A stretch of 64,000 nucleotides of DNA from Cunninghamia lanceolata (GCA_027924645.1 BSBN01001363.1:1352001-1416000), one strand, 5' to 3'. Shown: positions 38,527-51,590, numbered from the stretch's first letter. A program made the numbers and translations. The notes: a model not told the origin generated them from the sequence alone.

Positions 38527-38953
38527 TAGTACCTGCATTCCTGCAACAATGCATGGTTAAGCATTCAAGATATATATCCACATACAGTCCTATAGTTAAT
38601 GGAAATCGCAGTGGTGTAGGGTACTCGAGAGCGAGTAATACAACACTGTTCCATTCACGTTTATGAATAAATGATTAACTACGTTGAACAAGGTATCTGA
38701 TATTAATCAACAACATAAAACATTCAATCCAATATCGCAATTAAGATCAAACATCTGTAACATCTAGTTTATTTATCAAATTCTAAAGCATAAAATAACA
38801 GAATCCAACATCAACAATCATTACTATACTGATTAGGTTCATAATGAAGTAACAAGATTACAAGAGATCCATCATCTACGGTCTAAGACACTATCATAAA
38901 GTCTAAATAAATGCCAATTTGATGGATGATGAGATGAGGGGCACTACAATTAG

Positions 38954-39851
38954 TTTTAGATTTCAAGCCTAAATTTTTAGGGCAGAATAAGGCAGAAAAT
39001 GCAAAAGAAACAGGGGCGGCTAGATAATGGTATATAGAAAATCATAGATCTTCCTTTCTCAACTCGTCGATCAAGCTTAGCATCACCTTCAGGGCCTTTT
39101 CAATCCAACAGAGGGAAAATGGAATGGCCAAGCTAGGAAAAATAGGATTATGGCGGTGAAATTTGCAAAGAACAGGGTGAAGAACTGTCGAATGACAGTG
39201 CTGCAGCGTCGTTCCTGTTGAGACGTCGCATGTAGGTATCCAAATTTAACTCATTGGCCCTACTAAGCCATCCTAGGCATCTGGGCCACCTTTGCCTAGC
39301 CGTTGCAGGCCTTTTGTGAGCGTCCTAGACCTCCCCGTCAACCCTTTCCTATGCTAGGTGGCCTTCACATGCCCTTTGAAGGCATTTTTACTGAGGTATT
39401 TTCCATCTTTGTGTTGGAATGGAGGTAAACAAAGATTCAAACCATCCAACTAGGGTCCCTCACTGGCAGATTGAAGCCATTCAACAAGGCACGAAAGGGC
39501 AGAGACAATGTCAACCAGCAACCACAACACCAAATCACGTTGGACAGAGAAAAATTGAGGCATCAAAACACCTGCCTTTGCTTCATGAAAAGGGCTTTTG
39601 AACCAGCAAAATCATTGTGGAAAACGTCCTGTCATAGGCTCAACAGGGCAGAAAATGCCTCACAGCCTGACTCCAAAACCCAGTAGGGTCGTCGTTGCAA
39701 CAAAGAGCGACCAAATTACTTGCTCACCAAGGAGGAATAAGAAGTAAGAATCCAAACAATGGATGAACAGGCAGACAACAACCAGACCAACAAACTTACA
39801 CCTTTGACTCCAAACAGAACTAGCAATGAGCTTAAACAAGCTCTGATACCA
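38954..39851 (-). other. Interior of the small element, right part
   Basis: About 0.9 kb between the G2 right TSD and the PBS (39840-39851). No protein domain is recognised. The overlapping short frames at 39419-39686 have no family resemblance. By its position next to the PBS it is the 5' leader of the small element. Confidence 0.55.
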
Positions 39852-40145
39852 TATTAGAATTTGCAGGATCTATAAGATGAATGCTAATCACAAGTTTGGA
39901 GTGAATTGGAAGTCAATATGACAAGTACATATAGCCTTGAGCAACCTTGAGTTATTGGGAGTCAATCGCATAACTTAAGGAGATCTCAAGTAGATGTGGC
40001 GAGCTAAGTGGAGTGAAAGAGTTCAAACGACTCTTCATAACTACCACACCCAGCAGAGGTGTCTTATGCCATGTGCATAAAATGAGGCTTTCAAATGAGG
40101 CTAAATGAAAGCCAAATGAAGCCAAATGAAATGTGTACACTAATA
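39852..40145 (-). repeat. 5' LTR of the small element
   Basis: Matches 25644-25929, plus a tandem duplication of about 10 bp (GAAGCCAAAT) near 40110-40130. It ends ACACTAATA, then the TSD candidate ATAAT. Confidence 0.8.
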
Positions 40146-41375
40146 ATAATAGATTTATTTAATATAATAATAGAATGATAAAATAATAGATTTATACAAT
40201 AATAGAATGTTAGAATTATAAAATGGTAGAATGAAAGAATGATAGAAGGAAACAATGATAGAATAATAGAATTGTAGAATACTAGTATAACAAAATAATA
40301 GGGTAATGGAATTGTAGAATAATAGTATGATATAATGATAAAAATGAAAGAATGATAGGATAATATAATTGCATAATAATATGATAATAGAATAAAAGAA
40401 TGATAGAATGAAATATTGATAGAATAATAGATTAATAAAATAATAGAATAGTAGAACAATACAATAAAGGAATGATATAATAAAGGAATGATAGAATAAT
40501 AGATTTATATAATAATAGAATGATAGATTTATAGAATTATAGAATTATAGAATTATAGATTGATAGAACAATAGATTTATAGAATAATAGAGTGATAGAA
40601 TTGTAGGGTGAAGAATAATAAAACAAAAGAATTGTAGTTCATAATAGAATGATAGAATGAAACAATCATAGAATAAAAGATTTATAAGATAATATAATGC
40701 AGTAGAAATATAGAATGATAGAAGGAAACAATGACAGAATAATAGAATTGTAGAATACTAGTATACTAGAATGATAGAATGAAAGAATGGTATAATAATA
40801 GATTTCTAGAATAATAGAATGATGAAATTATAGAATGGTAGAATGAAAAAACAATAGAGTAATGGAATTGTAGAATAATATTAGTATGGTATTATGATAA
40901 AAATGAAAGAATGATCAATAGAATAATAGAATTTCATAATAATATGATAATAGAATAAAAGAATGATAGAATGAAACATTGAGAGAATATTAGATGTATA
41001 AAATAATAGAATGATAGAATATTAGAATAATAGAATTCTAGAGCAATGAATGAAGAATTTTAATAACATCCACGAGGCCACAACGGCCTATGGGACCCAT
41101 CAGCTACGCACATCCCCTTCAAATGGAACAGGAGCCACAAAATGTCCTCTAAGTTGCCTAAACTTCCTTCTTGAGATCTTCCCTTCTACTATGAAGTTTG
41201 ATCACAAGGTTTGCCATACTACCCAGCCTTGTCGCTTCAAAAAATGGTAGAATGGTAGAATATTAGAATTGTAGAATAATAGAATTATAGAATGAAAGAA
41301 TGATAGGATAATAGGTTCATAGCATAATAGAATGATAGAGTTATAGATTAATAGAATGAATAATGATAGAATAAT
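40146..41375 (+). repeat. Minisatellite of family M, continuation, with unique block
   Basis: The repeat resumes after the small element. Bases 41041-41240 are the same unique block as 19371-19590. The array ends AGAATAAT directly before the LTR at 41376. Open frames on either strand here are repeat by-products. Confidence 0.88.
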
Positions 41376-41712
41376 TGTTGAATTGCCAAAAATCATGATT
41401 TCAACCTATGGTGATTTAATTCTACAACTACCATGATTACAAATGGTTCAACTCCCTCAACTAGAAGTATAAAAAGGAGGTTGGTGCTTTTTGTTTGGGG
41501 GTTGGGTTGGTTGATGATTGTTGTAGAAGAGAGTATTGTCTCTAAGGATTATAGATTGATTTGAATTATGTAATTTATATTCCTAATGTTGTTATATCGA
41601 ATTTGAATCTATGATATCAATACATTTACATCGATTTGTGTTGTTGTGTGAAAGTTGTTATTTTGGTTGGTAGATTTTGGTAGTTTGATAACACCCCCAG
41701 ATCTAGACTGCA
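41376..41712 (+). repeat. Family M LTR (337 bp), copy 2
   Basis: TGTTGAATTGCC to GATCTAGACTGCA, close to the copy at 20488. It is followed by the PBS variant TGATATCAAAGC (41718-41729) and about 130 bp of leader, so it acts both as the end of the preceding unit and the start of the next. Confidence 0.83.
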
Positions 41713-42791
41713 TTAAGTGATATCAAAGCCCAATTTGGGTTGTGTAAAAAAGAAGGAATCCTAAAGAATTTTGTTGTGGGTTCAAATGAGAAATGGAAGA
41801 CCTACAACTGTAGAGAATTCGTGAGACATGGAACATAGATGATAAGGATGAAGAGGAGCAAGTTTCCTAAACATCCTTCTTGAGATCTTCCCTTCTGCTA
41901 TGAAGTTTGATCACGAGGTTCGCCATACTACCCAGCCTTGTCGCTTCAAAGAATAGTAGAATGGTAGAATAATAGAATTATAGAATGAAAGAATGATAGG
42001 ATAATAGGTTCATAGTATAATAGAATGATAGAGTTATAGATTAATAGAATGAATAATGATAGAATAATAGAATAATAGAATGATAGAATGAAGCATTAAT
42101 AGAAAAATAGCCTTATAGTTTAATAAAATGATAGAATTATATAATGATAGAATGAAAGAATCATAGAATAATAGAATTGTTTAATAATATAATGATAGAA
42201 TAATCTAGACTTAATGAATTACAAAATGATGTAACTATACAATAATAGAATTCTAAAATAATACAATAATAGAATTATAGAATTAAAGAATGATAGAATA
42301 ATAGATTTATAGAAAAATAGAATGATAAAATGATAGAATAATAGAATGATATAATTATTAACTGATAGAATGATAGAATTATTGAATGATAGAATGAAAG
42401 AATGATAGAACAATAGATTTATAAAATAATAGAATGATAGAATAATAGAATTGTAGAATTGTAGAATAATAGATTTATAGAATGATAGACCGAAATAATG
42501 ATAGTATAAAATATTAATAGAATAATAGAATGATACAATCAAACAATGATAGAATAATAAAATTGAGGAATAATAAGATGATAGAATGAAATATTGATAG
42601 AAGAATAGATTTATGTAATAATAGAACAATCAAATTATAGAATTATAGAATAAAAAATGATACAATAATTGAATAATAGAATTGTAGAATGATATGATAA
42701 TAGAATGATAGAATGAAAGAATGATAGAATAATAGATAAATAGAGAATAATAAATTTATATAATAATAGAATTGTAGAATGATAGAATAAT
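41713..42791 (+). repeat. Family M interior with gag deleted
   Basis: PBS and leader (41713-41861) are joined directly to the last part of the unique block (41862-41945), then to minisatellite up to 42791. Compared with the unit at 20825, gag and the 3' region are missing. Confidence 0.75.
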
Positions 42792-43128
42792 TGTTGAATT
42801 GCCAAAAGTCATGATTTCAACCTGTGGTGATTTAATTCTACAACTACCATGATTACAAATGGTTGAACTCCCTCAACTAGAAGTATAAAAAGGAGGTTGG
42901 TGCTTTTTGTTTGGGGGTTGGGTTGGTTGGTGATTATTGTAGAAGATAGTATTGTCTCTAAGGATTATAGATTGATTTGAATTGTGTAATTTATATTCAT
43001 AATGTTGTTATATTGAATGTGATTCTATGATATCAATAAATTTACATCGATTTGTGTTGCTGTGTGAAAGTTGTTATTTTGGTTGGTAGATTTTGGTAGT
43101 TTGATAACACCCCCAGATCTAAACTGCA
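42792..43128 (+). repeat. Family M LTR (337 bp), copy 3
   Basis: TGTTGAATTGCC to GATCTAAACTGCA, followed by the PBS variant at 43134-43145 and then gag. Confidence 0.83.
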
Positions 43129-43306
43129 TTAAGTGATATCAAAGCCCAATTTGGGTTGTGTAAAAAAGAAGGAATCCTAAAGAATTTTGTTGTGGGTTCA
43201 AATGAGAAATAGAAGACCTACAACTGTAGAGAATTCATGAGACATGGCACATAGATGATGATGGTGAAGAGGAGCACTAAGAGTTAGTGATGTAGAAGTT
43301 GTAGAG

Positions 43307-43543
43307 ATGCTGGGAGGGATTACAACAAGATTAGATGATATGGAAGCAACACAAAGAAGAGGAGTATATGTGGACGACATTAGTGAGGATGACAATGAAG
43401 AACTAGAAATTGAGATAGAAGATGCAGATAGAAATGAACTAGAAAGAAGATTTTTACAAGCAATATCAAGAATCAATAGCAAACCCATATTAGATGCACC
43501 AAGTTATCATGGAAATCTAAATCTAGAAGAATTAATTGAATAG
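43307..43543 (+). pseudogene. Family M gag, 5' part, interrupted by solo LTR
   Basis: The N-terminal 78 codons of the gag seen at 21003 (MLGGITTRLDDMEATQRRG, then ERRFLQAISRINS) end at ELIE followed by TAG. Copy A has TGG at that place. The LTR inserted right after this codon, duplicating AATAG. The remainder resumes at 53478. Confidence 0.85.
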
Positions 43544-46263
43544 TGTAATGCCCTGTCATGAACACCTTAGAGAACAACATATCTATGCTATGCAAAGCAG
43601 GATAAATTTTTTTTTTATATGAATAAGATAACAAAGTAATGTTAACACATCTATACACATCATTTGAACTAACGACTTGTCCTCTAAGATTTCATGGTTG
43701 CATTACTTGCCAAATCAATTAACATAATTCAACATACATTATTAACTAACATTAGTAGATCATTCTAAATCTATAGCATTAAATGAATAAACATATACAT
43801 CTCCATATCATAACATCAGATGAATAATCGACATGATCAGGATTACATGTGAATATACAAATTCCTATACACATGAGTAATTCATTACATTGATTACATT
43901 ATCACCTTTCTGAATACATCTGATTACATACATTATGAATCAACTGTCACACAAGGCTAGCCCATGAGTATGCATAATCATCTTCCTCAAACTGGTACAA
44001 GATCTAATATCTAATGCACAAGATACATCCTCCTCGCCCACAAACATCAGCAAGGGAAAAACCAATGGAAATAAAAGCTCTTCCACCCGACCATGTGGAA
44101 CCCTAAGGTCCACCCCCCGAGCTAGGAGATAACACAAGATCCCACACTCACAGATAGTAAGGAGAACAATAAACTAACTTAAGCAGTAGGGTTATACATG
44201 ACACCAATTATCAAACTGTCCACAATAAACATCACTGACATGCTTAACTGCACTTCCAGAGGCACTTACGTAATTGAGGGAGGAAATACAACTAGGGAGT
44301 GCTAGACTGCAATAGGGAGGAGTGTCATCACATGGATTGATATGGGTTGTCCTGGTGGACTTCACTAGGCCCCGACTCCCATCTTTGGGTTGTCTTGGCA
44401 GCCTCTCCCAATCCTCGGCCCCCCATACAATTCATGTAGAATCAACATACCTTTCATGGGGACATGGTAGTTGATCTTGCCATTCCAGGCCTTCTCATCT
44501 CATCTCAAGCCTAAACAAGTACTTGAGCCACGAGTGAGGCATACATTATCTTGATTAATGTTAATTCTGCCCATTTCCCTATTTCATTATAACGTTATCA
44601 CTGGGTTAAGAAACCCTTCAATGGGTTGTCCTAGAAACCACTTTGGGTTCCGTCCCCCATTGAGATCCACTCCCCCTACTTGCAACTAGAAAACCCTACA
44701 CTGACCAAGACAGTAATCCGCTTACACAATCATCATGACCACATATTCCATATACCAAGCAAGGCATTAACCATCTTGCATGCTCATCCTAGTTACAAGA
44801 ATTCTTAATAGAATAGGATATATCAATCTAGGGTTACATATGACTCATCACATACTCAACCAACTTCAGGATCATAATATCACCAGGACTATGCGTACAA
44901 CTAAACCCTCCTTAGTCTCTTCAATCCAACTTCCCAATGACATAGAACTTAACATCCCACTATAACAAAAGCATGAACATTTAATCCAATAGTCTAGATA
45001 CATTGGTTACTACAGAGAATTTATCATAACAAAGTTATCAATATAAGATTGTAACTTGGTTATTATCCAATCTCAATTTTAGAATAGACCAATTTCGTAA
45101 TTCTATGCACAGTTTAAGTAGATAGTAAACATAAAAGACAATTACCTATATGTAATTATTTCACAATAATCTATTCTTACTTAACACAAAGAGCCAACTT
45201 TTATTATAATAGAAAATTAAGAAAATCCTATATTCTAAACATGAGATCCTTCCATGATAACTCTTTCTCTCTTTATTCAAAGATAGCATATAAAAAGATA
45301 ATTCATAATTAATTAAAATCTAATTAAGATTAACTACTTACTATTCTTACCTATACATGACTCTACTCAATTAAAACATCAACTAAGCCTTAATTTGGAA
45401 CTTAAGTCTCTAGAGTCGTTGTATGTTTTTACCATGATTTTAATTTCTCTGTAACTAGTATATTGTAAATTCTAACTAGAAGAGTACATTTCAATTGTCA
45501 TCTATAAATAATTTATTCTACGTAAAGAATATAACCTTTCCATTTATTCCTAACTAAATCTCATGAACATTTAATGAGAAATCAAAATAAACAAAACATT
45601 GTTTAAATAGTACAAGAAACATTATAACTACTTATTCCTAACAAAGTTTATAATTAGACATAATGTAGTTTATTTATTTATTTTAAATGTCCCCAACTCT
45701 CAATGACTTATCTATAAGAAGTAATCAATCCACTGACCAATACATTTATTCATTACTAAAAGTTTGATTTAATTGATAAGTACACAGTTAAAAATCCTTT
45801 CATACTTATGTCCTTATGTTTATGATCTCATAATCCCATTTTCATATTCATAATAATTTTTATATTCACTTTCATATTCATATTTATATCCATTTTCATA
45901 TATGTAAGTAGATTTACCTTATTTCTACACTCCTATTTATTCTCATATTATTATACCGATTCTGTATGCATACTTATACATAATGAATGTATATACATCA
46001 ATGATGGTAATATATTCCAATTATTATTAAGCTGATATAAGCAGTATTCATTTATTTATATTCATATTATTCGTCTACAACATTTATATTGCCTAACCTA
46101 TTAATAAAGGAAAGTGCACGTACCTCTTTATGCTTCTAGTCTTGTTGAATCTGCTCACTGGATTCTATTCTCTTTCACCTATTCTTTAATATTTATATAT
46201 TATAGTATTTGTTATAATATTATAATATCTCTATATTATATTATTATATATGCTATTAATATT

Positions 46264-46266
<3 letters not shown>

Positions 46267-46340
<74 letters not shown>
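46267..46340. repeat. (AT)n microsatellite
   Basis: An uninterrupted AT run of about 74 bases inside the solo LTR. The surrounding open frame is a product of this repeat. Confidence 0.95.
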
Positions 46341-46343
<3 letters not shown>

Positions 46344-46485
46344 CTTGAATAATTCCTCCCTATATGTATTTATGATATCTTTCCTACTTATGACTCAGAA
46401 ATATATAATATAAATATAATGCAGATTTAATTATATTTATTTAAAATGTCGATATTCCTTTTTTATTTATTTCCCATATATTTAT

Positions 46486-49400
46486 TGTAGCACCCCTCCA
46501 TTCTCACCTTGGATGTGCAGGTAGTTTGGCTAAGGAACCTAACGATGAGGATGGAACAAGAGCTTCTGTTAATACTTTTGGGAGTGTAGTGCCCCTCCAT
46601 TCTCACCTTGGATGTATAGGTGAACTGGTCAAGGCGCATGAAGGTGAAAGTAAAATAACAGGAATATTCATATGTATTGATGTTGTACAATATAGATAGA
46701 TGCTTCATTCATGTGTGGTTTCATATGATAGTTAATGTGTTTTATTGATAATCTCTATTGTGGCACTGATAATGCAGGCTTTGGTATTGTTTTACATTCC
46801 AATGATTAAGATGTCGATCTTACTACAATTGTTATATATTAGAATGGATCTCATGTCACTGATTCTGTTAGATTTAATTGTTATGATGGTACTTCTAACA
46901 CTTATGATTTCATGCACCTGTATGTTAAGTGTAGAGTTATGTTCAGATTAAGAAATAGATTTGATTTGGTTATGATTATGTGTTGAGCTAATCTAGATTG
47001 ATATGACATGGAAGGGACGATGTCGCATCACTCACTTGTGAGCGCCCTGTGATGTTGTGATTCCTTTTTCCACCTAGTGCTAGCTTATATGCATCTATAC
47101 ATGCTTGACCATGACATTTGTTGCAGGATGCAGGTACCAGGCATCGACTCCACCTAAATTATCAGGTCCGAGCATGCCTTGAACCCAATGTATACGTTGT
47201 TTTGGAGATAACTTAAGGTCCCACATCCCAAGTCATTATCCTCAATCAGGATAAATGACATGTCTAGTCAACTTGTCAGTTCTGTTAGTATGCCGGTCTT
47301 ACAATTGATTTATATTTGATGGAGCTTGTTGGATAAGTGCATTTTGGCCTGACTTGAGAACATGTTTGATTTGGTCTTTTTGAGAACAGGTTTGATTTGG
47401 GTTTTGACGGCTGTCCTACTCAGTGGGTTATGTTGTATGCCTATATTTTATTATATAGTCATACTAATATTTGACCCACTTTAATATTTAATAAGGTCAT
47501 ATAATATTATTATTATTATTATTAATATTTAATAAGATTAAATTGGTAATTGATAATTACCTAGTTCAAATAATTATTTAAAGTTGTTTGAATATGAATT
47601 ATTTTATTACTACTATTAAATTGATTTAATTAAGGGAAGGTCACTGGACGCTAGTAAACGCACTAACCAGACCCTAGAGTAGAGAGGAGATAGTCCTATC
47701 ATCCAATTGATGAAGCCTAACAATTGGATCAAGAGTGTATTGATTCAGCATTACACTATGGTTACTAATGGATTTGTGATAATATGTTATTTATGATGGA
47801 TATATTTTGGCTATATATGGTACTAACACTTCTTGTTGAGTGTACATGTAGAATTATTATGTCAATAGATGATGGTGGTCATTTAACCACTTTATGTCTT
47901 TCTGTGTGATGTCTGACCTAGGCATGGGGCCCTAAGGTCTATTGGCCATGATGTTAAGAAATATTATTTTTAGTTTTATGTGATAAAATGATTATGTTCT
48001 TGTGTGGGATTTATCCTTGTAACTTTTAAAATAATTTTTAAGTGTTTTTAAGAGGTCTAAGTTGTATTTTATGTTGGGAAAATTGTGTTATGTCCAAAGT
48101 ACATAGGTAAGAAGTTTATTTTTGTCATTTATAATATTTTAAAAGGTTTTTAGACCCTCCTTTAAGCCCCACTTACAAAAGTGACGAAAATGGGGAGGTG
48201 GTTGGTTGAATTAGTTGGGTGGTTGAGTTAGTTGGGTGGTTGAGTTAGTTTTGGGTAGGAAGTTACTCTTTTCTTCTCTTTAAAAACTCTTCATGGAGTG
48301 GGGGTGACTTGCTCATTTTTATGATTTTCATTCAAGGATTCTACCATTAGTGGGATATTGCGATTGAGGTATCATGTTTTCTTTAGTAATTAAATATAAA
48401 TATTATATGTTTTCTTTATTGATTAAATGTAAATTTTATATGTTTTTCTTTATTGATTAAATATAAATATTATATGTTTTTCTTTATTGGTTAAATGTAA
48501 ATATTGTATGTTCTAAATATTATATGTATCCTTTATTTATTAAATGTAAAGGTTGTTTTCTGAGGGTTGTTGCTTGTGAAATTGGAAAAAGAAAACATTT
48601 CAATGTAAATCTTGAAAGAAGCATATTTGTTGCCTTATTTGCATGCCATAAACCTAGATCATCATAGCATAAGTAGATCTTGTGTAAGTAGAATTAATAT
48701 TTCTAATAAGGTTATGGAAGTAATGTATAATAGTTGTAGAAACCATATTTTGTACTGTAGAATTACTGTTGTTTTCTAAGAAGGTTCCTTAAATTGTTGG
48801 GCCTTATTCGTAAATTAAATAGAATGTTGTGAACCTCAGGTTTTGATTAAGATAAGTATAGACCAAATTCCCTCTTAGGTTCTTCCCATCTTGTATTCTT
48901 ATTTTGTTGACGATGCTTAGCTAAATGGAAGTATAGAATGTGGATGTTTTGTTACTAAGTAGGGAAAACATGGCTAATTAATAGTAGTAGCCTTTAGTGC
49001 TGAATATCATCATTAAGTTCATATGGTTAGTATTTTACATTTTATTAATTTCATTACCTCAGACCTCTTATTACCTCCTTATGCATAGTTAAACTTTGGT
49101 GCTCTCTTGAGAGATACCTTGGGCAATGTATAGTCATGAGACTTTAACTCTAGGAAATGTTGATAACCTTGTTCTGTTTTAAAAGGGAGTTATGTTTATA
49201 TAGTTTAAGGAATAAATTCCTATCGATCATGATGATAATAGAATTCTGGGTTTATTATTTTATTAGTAGGGGAATCAATCTTTTAATTGCGGGTTATTGT
49301 TACAAAAAAAAAAAAATGAGGATAAGACTTTTGTAGTACCATCATAGTAATGTTATCATTAGAGGAAACATTCTTCAACTCTTTATTAGTGCATTATAGT

Positions 49401-51590
49401 ATGCTGCAATTGTGGTTAAATACGAGTTCAAATTAATTATTCTACCTAACAAAAAAATTGTATTTAGGATTGAATAAGTGGTAATTCAAGTGTATTATGT
49501 TAAAGTTGTTTAGTATCTAATTTGGTTATAATTGTTCTTCATTGCATTTGAAGATAGGATGTTGTATTGAGTTGGACTATGACTTATTCTTATTTTGATT
49601 TACTAGAATGGCATCCATACTAGAATTTAGCTAGTTGGGAACTCCTTGTGTAAGAAAAGTTTATTATGAGAACTTTAGTTATCATAAATATGGTAGGATG
49701 TAGGGTTTGGATCTGGAGGTTCTTAGTGAGTATTGCATCTTAGTTTAAAAGTGATATGCTTATCATGTTATTGAATTAGGAATAGAATCATTTGTGATCT
49801 CTTTTAGATAGTTTAGTTCTAAGCGTTGCTCATCAAGTGTCTTGTCGAGTAATGGTTATTGCTAACTTTTCCTAGTAGTGAATTAAATGTTGAGAATAAG
49901 TGCTAACTCTTTGTTATAAGTGTTTTGGACTTGGATGAGTTGTTGGTTGCATTCATAATGAAGTCCACATTCATGGATCCCATTTGATATAATAAATTAT
50001 GTTGTTGTTTATATCGTCTTGTTGCAAGGAATAGTAGAGTAATTGAAGTGAATGTTGTATTGATTCATGGGCATCTTATGAGTATGGTACTGCTTTGAAG
50101 ACCCATGGTTAGAATGTCATATTATATATTGCACTTAGGGTATGTTATTGGATTGGTCTATTTGAAGGAGTTGTGTTTTTAAGAGTAAATGTTAATGTGG
50201 GGATTGTTGTGTTTCAGTGGTATCTAGTGAAAGTTTATTCTAGAGGGCAGTAGGGGTAGTTGTGGGTTGATCCTTGCATTGTTGCATTCTGGTTGAAGAA
50301 TGAGCATATTTTTGTTTTATGTGATGTTGACTTCCCCCTGCTTATGGCTTATATGATTTTCATGACTGTTTAAGAAGGATAATGCCCTGCTCTAGATTAC
50401 ACTTGGTTATGGTTGAAATTTTGGGAGCAAGAGGACCCATGCCTTGCTCTGGTGATTTATTATGCTATGATTGGTTGCAAGATGGTTGATGCCTTGCATT
50501 GTTATGTATATTTGTTGCTATGATGATAGTTGTTATGTTTGATGGATAGGGTTTCTAGGTGCAGGTAGGGGAGTGGCTTCCAATGTGGGGCCGGTGCCCA
50601 AAGTGGCTGTCAGGGTAACCCATTGGAAGTTGTTAATCCAGTGATAACTTAATAAATTTAGGGGGTTGGGTAGATTTCATACTAATCAAGATAATTGGAT
50701 GCCTCACTCATGCCTGTAGTGCTCGTTCAGGCTAAGGATGAGATGAGAAGGCCTGGAATGGCAAGATCAACTACCTTGTCCTCATTAAAGGTATGTTGAT
50801 TCTGCATGAGCGTTGTATGGGGGCCGGGGCCTAGGAAGGCTTACCCGGACAACCCATGACAAGCCATGTGATGACACTCCTCCCTACTGCAACCTAGCAT
50901 TCCCTAGTTGTACTCTCCCCATTTGTTAAGTGTTTGCCTCTGAAAATACTGCGGTGTTGATATTGACATGTGATGTGTTGTCTTATAGTTTACTGTCTAC
51001 GTAACTGTCTGTTGTAGTGAGAAGTTATGTTATCTCCTAGCTCGGGGGGTGGACCTCAGGGTTCCACATGGTCGGGTGGAAGAGCTTTTATCCATTGGTT
51101 TTCCCTTGCCATTGTTCGTGAGTGAGGGGGTTATATCTTGTGTATTAGGCATCAGATCTTGTACCAGTTAAGAAGGTAGTGATCTATATTCATGTACTTG
51201 TCTAGTGTACCAGTTGATTCATAATGTATGTATTCAAAAAGTGATAATGTAACAATGTAATGTTGTACTCATATGTGAGGAGAAATTGTAACTATGTACT
51301 AGATTCTGATGAATACTTATATGATGTTATGTAGATGTAAATGTTTATTGTTTTAGTGCATTAGGCTTACAATGAGTTACTGATGTTAATTCATGATGTG
51401 TGTTAGATTATGTTAATTGTTTTGTCAAGTAATGCAACCATGAAATCTTAGAGGACAAGTCGTTAGTTCAAATGATGTGTATAGATGTGTTAACATTACT
51501 TTGTTATCTTATTCATATAAAAAAAAAATTATCCTGCTTTGCATAGCATAGATATGTTGTTCTCTAAGGTGTTCATGGCGGGGCATTACA
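46486..51590 (+). mobile_element. Family G solo LTR, opposite orientation, nested
   Basis: Starts TGTAGCACCCCTCC and ends GGGGCATTACA, with TSD TTTAT at 46481-46485 and 51591-51595. Sense here is plus. The hairpin is at 47140-47178, and GGATAACC-type U5 motifs and the G-rich block (51028-51100) lie near the right end. A second LTR start (TGTAGTGCCCCTCC) occurs 99 bp in, at 46585. No gene fragment was recognised, and no TATA-like box was found at the position seen in the other copies. Confidence 0.87.
47140..47178 (+). other. Conserved U3 hairpin, nested solo LTR
   Basis: Outer arms GGCAT/ATGCC, which change both sides of the last pair relative to GGCAC/GTGCC at 4613 and 16644. Inner arms ACCT/AGGT. 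Confidence 0.5.

Larger units (their letters stand above)
27080..38948 (-). mobile_element. Element G2: complete large-LTR element carrying gene fragments
   Basis: A complete 11,869-bp element with TSD ATTAG at 27075-27079 and 38949-38953. LTRs of 5735 and 5730 bp flank a 404-bp interior with PBS (33205-33216), protease remnant and polypurine tract (32815-32828). In a 120-base sample the LTRs differ at 3 positions, so insertion is fairly recent. Each LTR contains an EMG1/NEP1 fragment and an FHA gene fragment in the sense orientation, downstream of a TATA-like box. The element cannot encode its own transposition proteins. Confidence 0.9.
33219..38948 (-). repeat. 5' LTR of G2 (5730 bp)
   Basis: The plus strand starts TGTAACGCCCGCC and ends GAGGGGCACTACA. 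Same layout as 27080-32814, with the TATA-like box at 37821-37828, hairpin at 38490-38526 and simple ATT/ATA stretch near 35058-35180. U3 is 1120 bp. The genomic RNA would start near 37.8 kb on the minus strand and run through the NEP1 and FHA fragments before reaching the PBS. Confidence 0.9.
25644..40145 (-). mobile_element. Small non-autonomous LTR element, split by G2
   Basis: LTRs at 25644-25929 (286 bp) and 39852-40145 (294 bp) flank an interior of about 2.0 kb (25930-27079 plus 38954-39851). On the minus strand the PBS TGGTATCAGAGC (39840-39851) adjoins the right LTR, and the purine tract TTAAGGGGGG adjoins the left LTR. The candidate TSD is ATAAT at 25639-25643 and 40146-40150, though that word is common in the surrounding minisatellite. 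No protein domain is recognised in the interior. Confidence 0.8.

Noticed and set aside
46114..46413. 99-codon frame with a long YIYI run
   Set aside because: Produced by the AT microsatellite at 46267-46340.
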